A stretch of 60,529 bases of DNA, taken from assembly GCA_040879985.1 (NCBI GenBank), contig JBBDJH010000022.1:1-60529 (forward strand), in the 5' to 3' direction. Origin of the DNA: VRUE01 sp040879985 (GTDB taxonomy: Bacteria; Actinomycetota; Thermoleophilia; Solirubrobacterales; 70-9). Positions 34,175-42,882 of the stretch are shown one piece after another. How positions within the stretch are numbered: position 1 is the stretch's first letter; every line of letters begins with the position of its first letter. Under the pieces are notes generated by a model. The model was not told where the DNA came from, made no database searches, and saw nothing but the letters and a program-made list of their open reading frames with translations. The translations under genes and the position numbers were made by a program.

Positions 34175-37100
34175 ATGTCCAGTACCCAGTCCCGTGAGTT
34201 GCACGGCGAGGGCAAGCCCGTCCGCTACTCGCCAGAGCGCGCCTACCGGCCGCTCGTCTCACCGCCCAGCGTCGAGGACAAGGACGCCTGCGCGATCTAC
34301 GCCTCGGTGCGCAAGGACGCGACGCCGAGCCACGAGCCGATCGAGCGGGCGATCCCGGCTCTGCAGAAGATGCTGCACCGCGCGGGCAACGTCGACGGCG
34401 AGGGCGACGGCTGCGGCCTGCTGCTCGACATCCCACGCAAGATCTGGGCCGAGGAGGTCCGCGCCGGCGGCCACGACCCCTCGCTGACCCTCGACGACGC
34501 CTTTGCCGTCGCCCACGTCTTCGTCGAGCGCTCCCAGGACCTCGAGCGGATCCAGCACGACGCCCGCGAGCTGCTCGGGCGCGGCGGCTTCCGCATCCTC
34601 GCCGAGCGGATCGGCGCCGTCGACTCACCCGCGCTGGGGCCGACCGCGCGCGAGGAGGAGCCGCACTTCTGGCAGATCGGCGGCCTCGTCGCCGACGCCT
34701 CGCGGCGCGACCGCGTCCTCTTCGACCTGCTGATCGAGCTCGAGCGCGAGCTCGGCGTCCACATTCCCTCGCTCTCGGCGACCACCTGCGTCTACAAGGT
34801 GATGGGGGCGCCGAAGATCCTCGGCGAGTACTACCCGGACCTGTGCGACCCGCGCTTCGAGACGATCGGCAGCTTCGGCCACAACCGCTACTCGACCAAC
34901 ACCTGGCCCTCGTTCAAGCGGGTGCAGCCCTTCTCGGTGCTCGGTCACAACGGCGAGATCAACACGGTCGAACAGCTGCGCCAGGAGGCGCGCATGCTCG
35001 GCGTGCCGATCCAGCCCGGCTCCTCGGACTCGCAGGACCTGAACCGAACGATCGACACGCTGATCAGCTGCGACGGGCTCAGCCTCGCCGAGGCGATGGA
35101 GATGATCGTGCCGCCGATCGTCAACGAGATCCGCTCGCTGCCGGAGGACCTGCATCCCTTCTACATGTACCTGCGCCAGGCGATGGGGCCGTTCGCCCAG
35201 GGGCCGGTGGCGCTGATCGCCCGCCACGGCGACGAGTGCGCCTTCTCCGCCGACGCGCTCGGCCTGCGCCCGCTCTGGCAGATCGAGACGGCCGCCGACT
35301 TCGTCTTCAGCTCCGAGCCGGGGGTCGTCGCCGTCGGCGAGATGGTCTCCGAGCCGAAGCCGCTCGCCCCCGGCGAGAAGGCGATGGTCGCGATCGACCG
35401 CGAGGCGCGGCGCTCGACCCTGCACGCGCACGACGAGATGCTGCGCATCGTCCGCGACCGCTGGCTGGCCCGCAACGGCGCCGCCGAGGTCGCGCCGTAC
35501 GACCGCGCCCTGCATACCGGCGGCCCGCTCGAGGGGGCCGACGTGCCCGGCTACTCCGACGCCGGCCCGGAAGAGCCGGTCAAGGTCGCCGACCGCATCC
35601 TCGCCGGCTTCGGCTGGCAGCGCGACGACGTCAAACTGGTCCAGCAGATGGCCTCCAACGGGGCCGAGCCGGTCGGCTCGCTCGGCTACGACGGCCCGCT
35701 CGCGGCACTCTCGCCCGAGCGCCAGAACCTCGCCGACTACTTCAAGGAGACGGTCGCCGTGGTGACCAACCCGGCGATCGACCGCGAGCGGGAGATGGAG
35801 CACTTCTCGACCCGCTCGGTCTTCGGCCGCCGGCCCTCGATCGAGGCCGCCGGCGAGGACTCGGGCACGGTCGAGACCTCCTTCCCGGTGATCCTCGGCG
35901 GCCACCACGGCATGGCGCCGCTCTCCGACAAGGCCTACCGCGAGATCGCCCACGAGCACCAGACCTACCTGCTCGAGGACCTCTGGGAGGAGTTCCGCGG
36001 GCGCGCCGCCGCGGTCGACATCTCGCTGCTCGAGTCGGAGACGAGCCGCGGCGCGATCGAGCGGATCAAGCAGGAGGCGGTGAAGAAGGTCCGCGACGGG
36101 GCCGAGCTGCTGGTCCTCACCGACCGCACCGTCTACGACGCCGAGCGCCGCTTCCTCGACCCGCACCTGGCCACCTCGGCGGTCGACCAGGCGCTGAAGC
36201 AGTTCCGGGTCGAGCCCGGCGAGGAGAACCTGCGCCGCCGCTGCGGCATCGTGCTGCGCTCGGCAGCGCTGCGCAACGTCCACGACACGATGCTCGCCCT
36301 CGGCCTCGGCGCCAACGGGGTCTGCCCGTACACGATGGTCGAGGTGATCTGCGTCGAGGACTACCGCAAGGACATCGGCAACCTCTGCGCGGCGTTGGCG
36401 AAGGGGATCGAGAAAGTGATCTCGACGATCGGGATCCACGAGGTGCGCGGCTATGCGCGCCAGTTCTCCTCGATCGGCATCCGCCCGGAGCTGGCCGAGA
36501 TCTTCCAGACCGAGGCCTTCGCCGCCTCGGAGAAGGGCGGCGTCGGCTTCGACGCGCTCGACGAGAGCAGCAACGAACGGACGCGCATCCTCGGCAGCGA
36601 CGAGAAAGCCAAACCGGCCAAGACCTTCCGCTTCTACCCCAAGGTCTACAAGGCCGCGATCGCCACCGCCAACGGCAGCGGCGACTACGCCGAATACAGC
36701 GAGAAGGTGCGCGACCTGGAGGCGCAGAGCCCGATCTCGATGCGCCACATCATGGCCCTCAAGGGCGACCGCGAGCCGCTTGCCGACGCCGCGGTCGTCG
36801 ACGCCGGGGTCGGCCACCACGACTACCCGGTGGTGATCTCCTCGATGAGCTTCGGCTCGCAGTCCGAGCCGGCCTTCCGCGCCTACGCCGAGGCGGCGAA
36901 GGCGATCAACGTCCTCTGCATCAACGGCGAGGGCGGCGAGATCCGCGACATGTACGGCAAGTACCGCAAATGGCGCGGTCAGCAGGTCGCCTCGGGCCGC
37001 TTCGGCGTCTCGGCGGAGATGCTCAACTCCTCCTACGTCGCCGAGATCAAGATCGGCCAGGGCGCCAAGCCCGGCGAGGGCGGCCACCTGCCCGGCAAGA

Positions 37101-38851
37101 AGGTCTCCGAGAAGGTCGCCGCGGCGCGTAACGCCGCCCCTGGCACCGACCTGATCTCGCCCTCCAACAACCACGACCTCTACTCGATCGAGGACCTCGC
37201 CGAGCTGATCGACGAGCTGAAGACGGTCAACCCCGACGTGCGCGTCTCGGTCAAGGTGCCGGTGGTGCCGAACATCGGCACGATCGGCCTCGGCATCGCA
37301 AAGGCCGGCGCCGACATCATCACCCTCTCGGGCTTCGAGGGCGGCACCGGCGCCGCGCGCCAGCACGCGCTGCGCCACGTCGGCCTGCCCTCCGACATCG
37401 GCACCCGCGCCGTGCACCGGGCGCTGATGGAGGCCGGGCTGCGCAACCGGGTCGAGATCTGGGCCGACGGCGGCTACCGCACCGGCCACGACATCGTCAA
37501 GCTGCACTGCCTCGGCGCCAACCGGGTCGGCTTCGGCACGCTGGCGATGGTCAGCCTCGGCTGCACGATCTGCCGCGGCTGCCAGCTCGACACCTGCCAC
37601 GTCGGGATCGCCACCCAGATCGAGACGGTCGAGCAGGCCCAGGACCACGGCCTGAAGAAGTTCACCCCGCAGGAGGTCGACGGCGCGGCGGAGAGCTGCG
37701 CCCGCTTCTTCGCGGCGATGGGCGAGGAGGTCAAGCAGGTCGTCGCTTCGCTCGGCTACGACCGCGCCCAGGACCTGGTCGGCCGCTACGACCTGCTCGA
37801 GCAGGTCTCCCATCACGACCAGATCGACCTGGCGCCGCTGATCACGCCGCTGGAGGAGTTCCTCGACCTCGAGCCGCTCGACCTGCCGGTCGCCGAGGAG
37901 GTCGTTGAGCAACGCGCCGAGGCCGGCCTCGTCGTAGCCCGGCCGGTGCGCATGGAGGCGAAGCAGGCCTCGGCCCAGATCGGCGCCCTGGCCGGCGAAG
38001 TCTGCTCGGGCGGCTCGGTGCGCAACCGCTTCCCGCGCACCACCGACGCCAACGATCGCGTGCTCGGCACCGAGCTGGCCGGGGCGATCGCCCGCTCGCG
38101 CATCTTCGACGGCGGGCCGGAGTCCAGCGACGACGTGCTCGCCAGCCTCGAGTTCGACGGCGGCTCCGTCGCCGGGCAGGGGCTCGGCGCGTTCAACTCA
38201 TACGGCGTCTCGATCCGGGTCGAGGGCGGCGCCCAGGACGGCGTCGGCAAGACGATGCTGGGCGGCACGGTCGCCGTGCTGAAGGGGAAGGGGGCGAAGG
38301 GCAAGCGGCTCAACGGCTCGGTCGGCAAGTCGTTCGCCTACGGTGCCCAGCGCGGCCGCCTCTTCGTCCAGGGCTCGGCCGATTCGCGCTTCTGCATCCG
38401 CCTCTCGGGCGCCGATGTGGTGCTCGGCGGCGAGCCGGAGGAGGATCTCGACGACAGCCGCGGTTGCGTCGTCGACCGCGCCAACGCCAAGGGGTTCGCC
38501 TTCGAGTACATGACCTCGGGCCGCGCCGTCGTGTTCGGCGACCTCGGCCCCTGGGCCTGCGCCGGGATGACCGGCGGCCGCGTCTACGTCCGCCACAACG
38601 CCTTCGGGATCGACCGCGCGGCGATCGAGGCGCGCCTCGGCGAGGGTGCCAAAGTCGAGCTCAAGGAGCTCGACTCGGAGGGGCGCCTGGACATCGAAGA
38701 CCTGCTCTCCCACTACGCCGAGGAATTGCGCGCGACCGGTCAGGACGACGAGGCCAAGCGGGTCGGCTCGCTCGCCGCTGCCTGCGACGACAACTTCCTG
38801 ATGATCGTCCCGCACAGGGTGCAGGCGGATCCGTCTATCTCGACGGAGTAG
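34175..38851 (+). CDS. gltB: Glutamate synthase large subunit
   Basis: 1558 residues with the complete GltB order. A propeptide of about 38 residues precedes the glutaminase nucleophile in EDKDACAIYASVRK (about C39). Then come GDGCGLLLDIPRK, FGHNRYSTNTWPS and VLGHNGEINTV of the amidotransferase domain (to about 430). The central domain is followed by the FMN domain with GGTGAARQHALRHVGLPSDIG and the 3Fe-4S ligands CTICRGCQLDTC (C-x5-C-x4-C). A C-terminal GXGXG beta-helix ends it, with GGTVAVLKGKG, GMTGGRVYVRHNAFG. It converts 2-oxoglutarate and glutamine to two glutamates. GGGAGG at 34162-34167 fixes the ATG. No gltD follows, which is unusual. Confidence 0.95.
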   Translation: MSSTQSRELHGEGKPVRYSPERAYRPLVSPPSVEDKDACAIYASVRKDATPSHEPIERAIPALQKMLHRAGNVDGEGDGCGLLLDIPRKIWAEEVRAGGHDPSLTLDDAFAVAHVFVERSQDLERIQHDARELLGRGGFRILAERIGAVDSPALGPTAREEEPHFWQIGGLVADASRRDRVLFDLLIELERELGVHIPSLSATTCVYKVMGAPKILGEYYPDLCDPRFETIGSFGHNRYSTNTWPSFKRVQPFSVLGHNGEINTVEQLRQEARMLGVPIQPGSSDSQDLNRTIDTLISCDGLSLAEAMEMIVPPIVNEIRSLPEDLHPFYMYLRQAMGPFAQGPVALIARHGDECAFSADALGLRPLWQIETAADFVFSSEPGVVAVGEMVSEPKPLAPGEKAMVAIDREARRSTLHAHDEMLRIVRDRWLARNGAAEVAPYDRALHTGGPLEGADVPGYSDAGPEEPVKVADRILAGFGWQRDDVKLVQQMASNGAEPVGSLGYDGPLAALSPERQNLADYFKETVAVVTNPAIDREREMEHFSTRSVFGRRPSIEAAGEDSGTVETSFPVILGGHHGMAPLSDKAYREIAHEHQTYLLEDLWEEFRGRAAAVDISLLESETSRGAIERIKQEAVKKVRDGAELLVLTDRTVYDAERRFLDPHLATSAVDQALKQFRVEPGEENLRRRCGIVLRSAALRNVHDTMLALGLGANGVCPYTMVEVICVEDYRKDIGNLCAALAKGIEKVISTIGIHEVRGYARQFSSIGIRPELAEIFQTEAFAASEKGGVGFDALDESSNERTRILGSDEKAKPAKTFRFYPKVYKAAIATANGSGDYAEYSEKVRDLEAQSPISMRHIMALKGDREPLADAAVVDAGVGHHDYPVVISSMSFGSQSEPAFRAYAEAAKAINVLCINGEGGEIRDMYGKYRKWRGQQVASGRFGVSAEMLNSSYVAEIKIGQGAKPGEGGHLPGKKVSEKVAAARNAAPGTDLISPSNNHDLYSIEDLAELIDELKTVNPDVRVSVKVPVVPNIGTIGLGIAKAGADIITLSGFEGGTGAARQHALRHVGLPSDIGTRAVHRALMEAGLRNRVEIWADGGYRTGHDIVKLHCLGANRVGFGTLAMVSLGCTICRGCQLDTCHVGIATQIETVEQAQDHGLKKFTPQEVDGAAESCARFFAAMGEEVKQVVASLGYDRAQDLVGRYDLLEQVSHHDQIDLAPLITPLEEFLDLEPLDLPVAEEVVEQRAEAGLVVARPVRMEAKQASAQIGALAGEVCSGGSVRNRFPRTTDANDRVLGTELAGAIARSRIFDGGPESSDDVLASLEFDGGSVAGQGLGAFNSYGVSIRVEGGAQDGVGKTMLGGTVAVLKGKGAKGKRLNGSVGKSFAYGAQRGRLFVQGSADSRFCIRLSGADVVLGGEPEEDLDDSRGCVVDRANAKGFAFEYMTSGRAVVFGDLGPWACAGMTGGRVYVRHNAFGIDRAAIEARLGEGAKVELKELDSEGRLDIEDLLSHYAEELRATGQDDEAKRVGSLAAACDDNFLMIVPHRVQADPSISTE

Positions 38852-38866
38852 GTAGGTCGGACCGAC

Positions 38867-39235
38867 CTACCTGGTGCGCGTCAGAAGGTCGGCGATAGCT
38901 CGGATCTCCTTTAAGAGCTCGTCGAGCATCTGCTCGGTGTTGGTGTGGATGCGCCACTCGGCGTACTGGCGGTCCTGCTCGACCTTGTCGATGCGGCGTT
39001 CGATCGCGCCGAGGCGTTTGCTCGTCCGCCGCTCGCTCTTGGCGATGCGTTTCCTGACGTAGCGCCTGGTCTGCTTGCGGATCTCCTCGAGCTCTTTGCG
39101 CAACTCCGGGTGGTCGTGGTCGCCGCCCTGCTCGGCGAGCATCTCCTCTACGCCCGTGCGTACGCGCTCGATCTCTTCGTGCAGCCGGGCGCGGGCCTGC
39201 TCGGCTGCGACGGAGGGATCGTGCGACGCGTCCAC
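38867..39235 (-). CDS. Coiled-coil hypothetical protein
   Basis: 122 residues from the GTG at 39235, nearly all helix: VAAEQARARLHEEIERVRTG, RKELEEIRKQTRRYVRKRIA, RRIDKVEQDRQYAEWRIHTN. Highly charged, no membrane segment and no cysteine. No family recognised; the heptad pattern suggests oligomerisation. Upstream in-frame starts exist but the extension is arginine-rich low-quality sequence. It is convergent with gltB, 15 bases apart, and downstream of the FHA gene on the same strand. Confidence 0.6.
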   Translation of the reverse strand: MDASHDPSVAAEQARARLHEEIERVRTGVEEMLAEQGGDHDHPELRKELEEIRKQTRRYVRKRIAKSERRTSKRLGAIERRIDKVEQDRQYAEWRIHTNTEQMLDELLKEIRAIADLLTRTR

Positions 39236-39276
39236 GGCAGCCACTCTACGGGCGCCGTAGGCCGGATTTTGCGTAC

Positions 39277-39900
39277 TCAGCCTTCGAGCGCGAAGAGGCG
39301 GTAGCTGCCGATCGCCAGCTCGTCGCCGTTCTCGAGCTTGCCCCACTCGACCAGCTCGCCGTTGACGAGGATGCCGTTGAGGCTACGGTCGTCGAGCACC
39401 CGCAGCGCCTCGCCCGGTTCGGAGACGATCAGGGCATGGCGGCGGGAGACGCTGGGGTTGTCGAGGCGGATGTCGGCGGCGAGGCTGCGGCCGATCCGCG
39501 ACCAGCCGACGGCGATCTCGAAATTGAGCACCTCGCCGTCGCCGTCGCGGCAGACGAGGTGGCGACTGCCCGGCGCCAGGCCCGCCCGCAGCTCTTCGAG
39601 CCAGTCGGACGGCGTGGTCTCGGCGGGTACGTCGAACTCCGCCGTCGTCTCGCCGTGCTCCTGCATCGACTCGAAGATCGAGTCGAGTTGGAAGCTCGAG
39701 GCCCCGCACCGGGGGCAGCGGGGGAGCTCATCGTCCTCGCGCAGCGAGAGCTGGGAGCCGCACTCGACGCAGTAGTAGGTACCCGGGCCGGGAAACGTCC
39801 CGGCGGCGTAGCTGTCCGAAGCTGGGGTGGGGGTGAGACTGGCGGTTATGTCTGCTCCTTCCCGGCGTGTGTTGCCGGTCGATCGTAACGCATCGTACAA
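39277..39900 (-). CDS. Zinc-ribbon and FHA domain protein
   Basis: Up to 207 residues. A zinc ribbon (YYCVECGSQLSLREDDELPR then CPRCGAS) lies at about 43-70 and an FHA domain at about 118-205: VGWSRIGRSLAADIRLDNPS, VSRRHALIVSEPGEALRVLD, DRSLNGILVNG. FHA domains bind phosphothreonine, so it is likely a reader for a Ser/Thr kinase; none is in the window. The only in-frame start visible is TTG at 39900; a good GGAAGGAG near 39857 has no start codon after it, so the true N-terminus is uncertain. Confidence 0.8.
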   Translation of the reverse strand: MYDALRSTGNTRREGADITASLTPTPASDSYAAGTFPGPGTYYCVECGSQLSLREDDELPRCPRCGASSFQLDSIFESMQEHGETTAEFDVPAETTPSDWLEELRAGLAPGSRHLVCRDGDGEVLNFEIAVGWSRIGRSLAADIRLDNPSVSRRHALIVSEPGEALRVLDDRSLNGILVNGELVEWGKLENGDELAIGSYRLFALEG

Positions 39901-39992
39901 ACGTTGGCATCAGCCAGATCGTGTCGCGGGTTTACCCGCTGGCGGCGCGTTCAAACGTCGAATGCCGGCGCGGGCATAGAATCGCGCCTCGC

Positions 39993-40511
39993 ATGGGCCC
40001 GGTCAGCGCAGAGATCGAGATCGACGTTCCGCGCGAGCGGGTCTTCGCGGCGATCTCCGACCTGGCCCGCCGGCCCTCCTTTACCGACCATTTCCTCACC
40101 GACTTCCACCTGACCCGGATCGAGTCGAGCGGCGCCGGCGCCGGGGCGCGGTTCCGCGTCGCGATGCCGCTGCGTTCGGTCTGGACGGACACCGCGATCG
40201 CCGAGCTCGAGACGCCGCACAAGCTGATCGAGCGGGGCCGCGGCGGGCGTGGCAACCGGGTCGACGCGACCACGGCCTGGGAGCTGACCGGGGGCGCCGG
40301 GCCGCTGACCCGGGTGCGGGTCGCGCACTGGACCGAGCCCTCGAACCCGTTCGACCGCGCCCTCGAGGCGCTCGGCGGCGCTTCGCACTGGCAGCAGCGC
40401 GGTTGGCAGGAGGCTCTCCGGCGGCTGCGCGACCAGCTCGAGAGCGATCGGGACTCGCCGGCCCCGCTCGCCGTTGCCGGCGGCAATCCCCACGCGACCG
40501 GCATCCCTTGA
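39993..40511 (+). CDS. SRPBCC family protein (polyketide-cyclase/dehydrase-like)
   Basis: 172 residues of START/SRPBCC type: VSAEIEIDVPRERVFAAISD at the N-terminus, RIESSGAGAGARFRVAMPL, TTAWELTGGAGPLTRVRVAH and a C-terminal helix GWQEALRRLRDQLES. These proteins hold a hydrophobic ligand in a deep pocket; ligand and role are not readable. A 20-residue polar tail follows. It is divergent from the FHA gene. Confidence 0.78.
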   Translation: MGPVSAEIEIDVPRERVFAAISDLARRPSFTDHFLTDFHLTRIESSGAGAGARFRVAMPLRSVWTDTAIAELETPHKLIERGRGGRGNRVDATTAWELTGGAGPLTRVRVAHWTEPSNPFDRALEALGGASHWQQRGWQEALRRLRDQLESDRDSPAPLAVAGGNPHATGIP

Positions 40512-40549
40512 GGCGAGTTGCCGGGCGCCTTTATAGACTCTCGCCGCCG

Positions 40550-41089
40550 ATGACCGCCGCCCGCCGAATCGCTGTGTCGCTGCTCGCCGCGCTGGCGCTG
40601 GGCGGCGTTCTCGCCGCCTGCGGCGCCGAGTCCCACTCCAAGGACGTGGTCGAGGGCCAGCCGGTGCATCTCGGCGAGCTGAAATACAACGTGATCTTCT
40701 CGCGTTACCTCAACCCCGACGACAACGAGGACTCCGCCTATCTCGTCGGCCAGCCGGCCACGCCGCCGGGCTCGGCTTACTTCGGCGTCTTCCTCGAAGT
40801 CCAGAACGAAAGCGAAGAACCACAGCGGCTGGCGGACTCGTTCACGATCACCGACGCCGACAACGAGACCTACGAGGCGCTCGAGAGCGAAAGCCTCTAC
40901 GCGCTCCCCTTCGGCGGCGAAGTCGAATCGCAGGAACAGATCCCGATCCTCGACTCGACCCCGGAGCAGGGCCCGATCGAGGGCTCGCTGGTCCTCTTCG
41001 AGCTGACCGCCTCGGCATCGGAGAACCGCCCGCTGGTCCTCTCGATCCCGGGCCCCGAAGGCCCGGCCAAGGTCACCCTCGACCTCTAG
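40550..41089 (+). CDS. Lipoprotein, DUF4352-like
   Basis: 179 residues. The signal peptide AARRIAVSLLAALALGGVLAAC ends with a lipobox (LAAC, Cys at about 23), so the protein is attached to the outer face of the membrane. The rest is a beta-sandwich of DUF4352/TRF-like type: YFGVFLEVQNESEEPQRL, FTITDADNETYEALE, GSLVLFELTASASENRPLVL. Function unknown. TATAGA lies 17 bases before the ATG, so a short or absent leader is possible. Confidence 0.78.
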   Translation: MTAARRIAVSLLAALALGGVLAACGAESHSKDVVEGQPVHLGELKYNVIFSRYLNPDDNEDSAYLVGQPATPPGSAYFGVFLEVQNESEEPQRLADSFTITDADNETYEALESESLYALPFGGEVESQEQIPILDSTPEQGPIEGSLVLFELTASASENRPLVLSIPGPEGPAKVTLDL

Positions 41090-41099
41090 GTCGGGCGGC

Positions 41100-42830
41100 T
41101 CATAGCCCGGCCGAGAGGACCTGGCCGGCGATCGGAGCGGCGACTTCGCCGCCCGAGGCTTCGGCTTCGATCAGCAGCACGCCGACCGCCAGGCGGGGCT
41201 TTTGCGCCGGGGCGAAGGCCATGAACCAGGCGTCCTTGATCTGCTCCGGGTCCTCTTCGCCCTCGCTGCCCGGCACCGGGCCGAGCTCGGCCGTGCCGGT
41301 CTTGCCGGCCACCTGGGCCTCGGAGATCGCGGCGGCGAAGCCGGTGCCGCCGGCGACCACGCCGACCATCAACCGGTTCAGCTCGGCGGCGATCTTCCTC
41401 GACATCACCCGCACCGGCTTGGCGGCGGGCCGCAGCTTGCGGTTGGCGACGACCGAGGTCGGCTCGCGCACGCCGCCGTTGCCGATCGTCTGCGCGACGC
41501 TCGCCATCTGCAGCGGGGTGGCGAGGACTTCGCCCTGCCCGAGCGCGGTCACGCCGAGGTCGATTTCCTCGCCGATCTCGGACGGGATCGTCGATTCGGC
41601 CGGTTCGACAGCGGCGACGATCTCCTCCGCGTAGAGGGTCGGAGGTGCGTTGAAGCCGAAGCGTTCCGAGGTGGCGACCATCTCGTCGTTGCCGATCTCG
41701 GGGCCGAGCGGGGCGAAGTAGGCGTTGCAGGAGTGGGCGAAGGCTTCGCTGAAGGTGCCGCCGCAGAGCTCGCCGTTGGCGTTGCTGATGAAGCGGCCGC
41801 CGACGTTGACGCCGTCGACGATCGGGTATTCCTCGTCGAGCGAGAGCACGCCCTTCTGCAGGGCGGCGGTGGTGGTGATCGTCTTGAAGGTCGAACCGGG
41901 CGGCTGCGGGGCCGAGAAGGCCTGCCCGGCGAGCGCCCGCACGTCGCCGCTGGGCACGTCGAGCACGGCGACGCCGCCGGAGCGGCCCGCGAGCGATGAG
42001 ACCGCGGCGAGTTGCAGGTCCGCGTCGATCGTCGTCTTCACCGGCGCCCCGGCCTGGGGTTCGGCCTGGGAGAGGATCCGGGTCGAGCCGCCGGCGGCGA
42101 CGGCGAGCAGCGAGCCGCCGGGCTTGCCGGCGAGGCGGCGGTTGAAGGCCTGCTCGAGGCCGGTGACCCCGACCAGGGCCTGCGGCGGGAAGCCCTGCCG
42201 GGCCAGGGTCGCCAGGTCTTCTTCGCCGGCTTCGCCGACTTCGCCGCTGACGTCGATCGCGGCGCTGCCCAGGGGATGCTCGCGGGCTTCGGCCGGGCCC
42301 TCCGCGAGCGGCGTCCCGTCGCGGGCGAGGATCGGCGCGCGCGGCGCCAGGTCGAGCCGGTTTTCGAGCCGCTCGCCGGGCCGCAGGCCGGGGAAGACCA
42401 TGCTCGGGCCCCAGGCGACACCCCCGTCCGCGTAGGGCACCGGGAACTCGGCGGCGACGTTGCCGAAGGCGACCGTCCCCGCTTCGACGTCGAGCGGCAC
42501 CGCGGTCTCGCCGTCCCCGTCGACCGGATCGCCCGGCGAGCCGACCGCGAGCGTGCGCAGGGTCGCCACCTCGGCCGCTTCGCGGTAGGCCTTGGCGAAC
42601 TCGGCGGCGCCGATCGAGCGGCGCGAGCCCTCGTTCAGCTCGCGGTACATCGCGGCGAAGTCCTTGCGGCTCCAGGCTTCGGCAAAGCGCTCCGCGGCGT
42701 CCTTTTCCGGGGAGCCGGGGACGCCGGCCGCGGCGCCGAGGGCGAAGGCGACGATGGCGACGAAGCTGAGCGGCAGCGCGCGGGTGACCAGACGGCGCCG
42801 CCGCTGCACCTCGATGGGCAAGGATTTCAC
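41100..42830 (-). CDS. Class B penicillin-binding protein with MecA_N-type domain
   Basis: 576-residue transpeptidase. One N-terminal anchor (about residues 17-36) is followed by an NTF2-like MecA_N domain (about 42-150, AAERFAEAWSRKDFAAMYRE), a dimer/linker domain, and the transpeptidase domain from about 265. Active-site motifs are PGSTFKTITTTAAL (SxxK), HSCNAYFAPL (SxN) and AGKTGTAELG (KTG). It cross-links peptidoglycan outside the cell. The MecA_N module is found in PBP2a/PBP3-like proteins and in PbpA-like actinobacterial enzymes; beta-lactam tolerance cannot be inferred from this alone. It is followed upstream on the same strand by the MarP-like protease. Confidence 0.9.
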   Translation of the reverse strand: MKSLPIEVQRRRRLVTRALPLSFVAIVAFALGAAAGVPGSPEKDAAERFAEAWSRKDFAAMYRELNEGSRRSIGAAEFAKAYREAAEVATLRTLAVGSPGDPVDGDGETAVPLDVEAGTVAFGNVAAEFPVPYADGGVAWGPSMVFPGLRPGERLENRLDLAPRAPILARDGTPLAEGPAEAREHPLGSAAIDVSGEVGEAGEEDLATLARQGFPPQALVGVTGLEQAFNRRLAGKPGGSLLAVAAGGSTRILSQAEPQAGAPVKTTIDADLQLAAVSSLAGRSGGVAVLDVPSGDVRALAGQAFSAPQPPGSTFKTITTTAALQKGVLSLDEEYPIVDGVNVGGRFISNANGELCGGTFSEAFAHSCNAYFAPLGPEIGNDEMVATSERFGFNAPPTLYAEEIVAAVEPAESTIPSEIGEEIDLGVTALGQGEVLATPLQMASVAQTIGNGGVREPTSVVANRKLRPAAKPVRVMSRKIAAELNRLMVGVVAGGTGFAAAISEAQVAGKTGTAELGPVPGSEGEEDPEQIKDAWFMAFAPAQKPRLAVGVLLIEAEASGGEVAAPIAGQVLSAGL

Positions 42831-42882
42831 TGTGGGGAAATTTAGTGGGAGAAGAGGCCGAATTCCACTCGCAGTACACGTA

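Noticed and set aside
34625..37912. A very long open frame antisense to gltB, and similar ones opposite plsC-gpsA (11477-14383) and the acyl-CoA dehydrogenases (20438-22909)
   Set aside because: They follow from the extreme third-position G/C bias of the real genes, have repetitive Asp/Arg/Val/Gly-rich products and no recognisable domains.
41100..42830. MecA-type resistance determinant
   Set aside because: The MecA_N domain alone is widespread in chromosomal actinobacterial PBPs; nothing here shows mobility or resistance.
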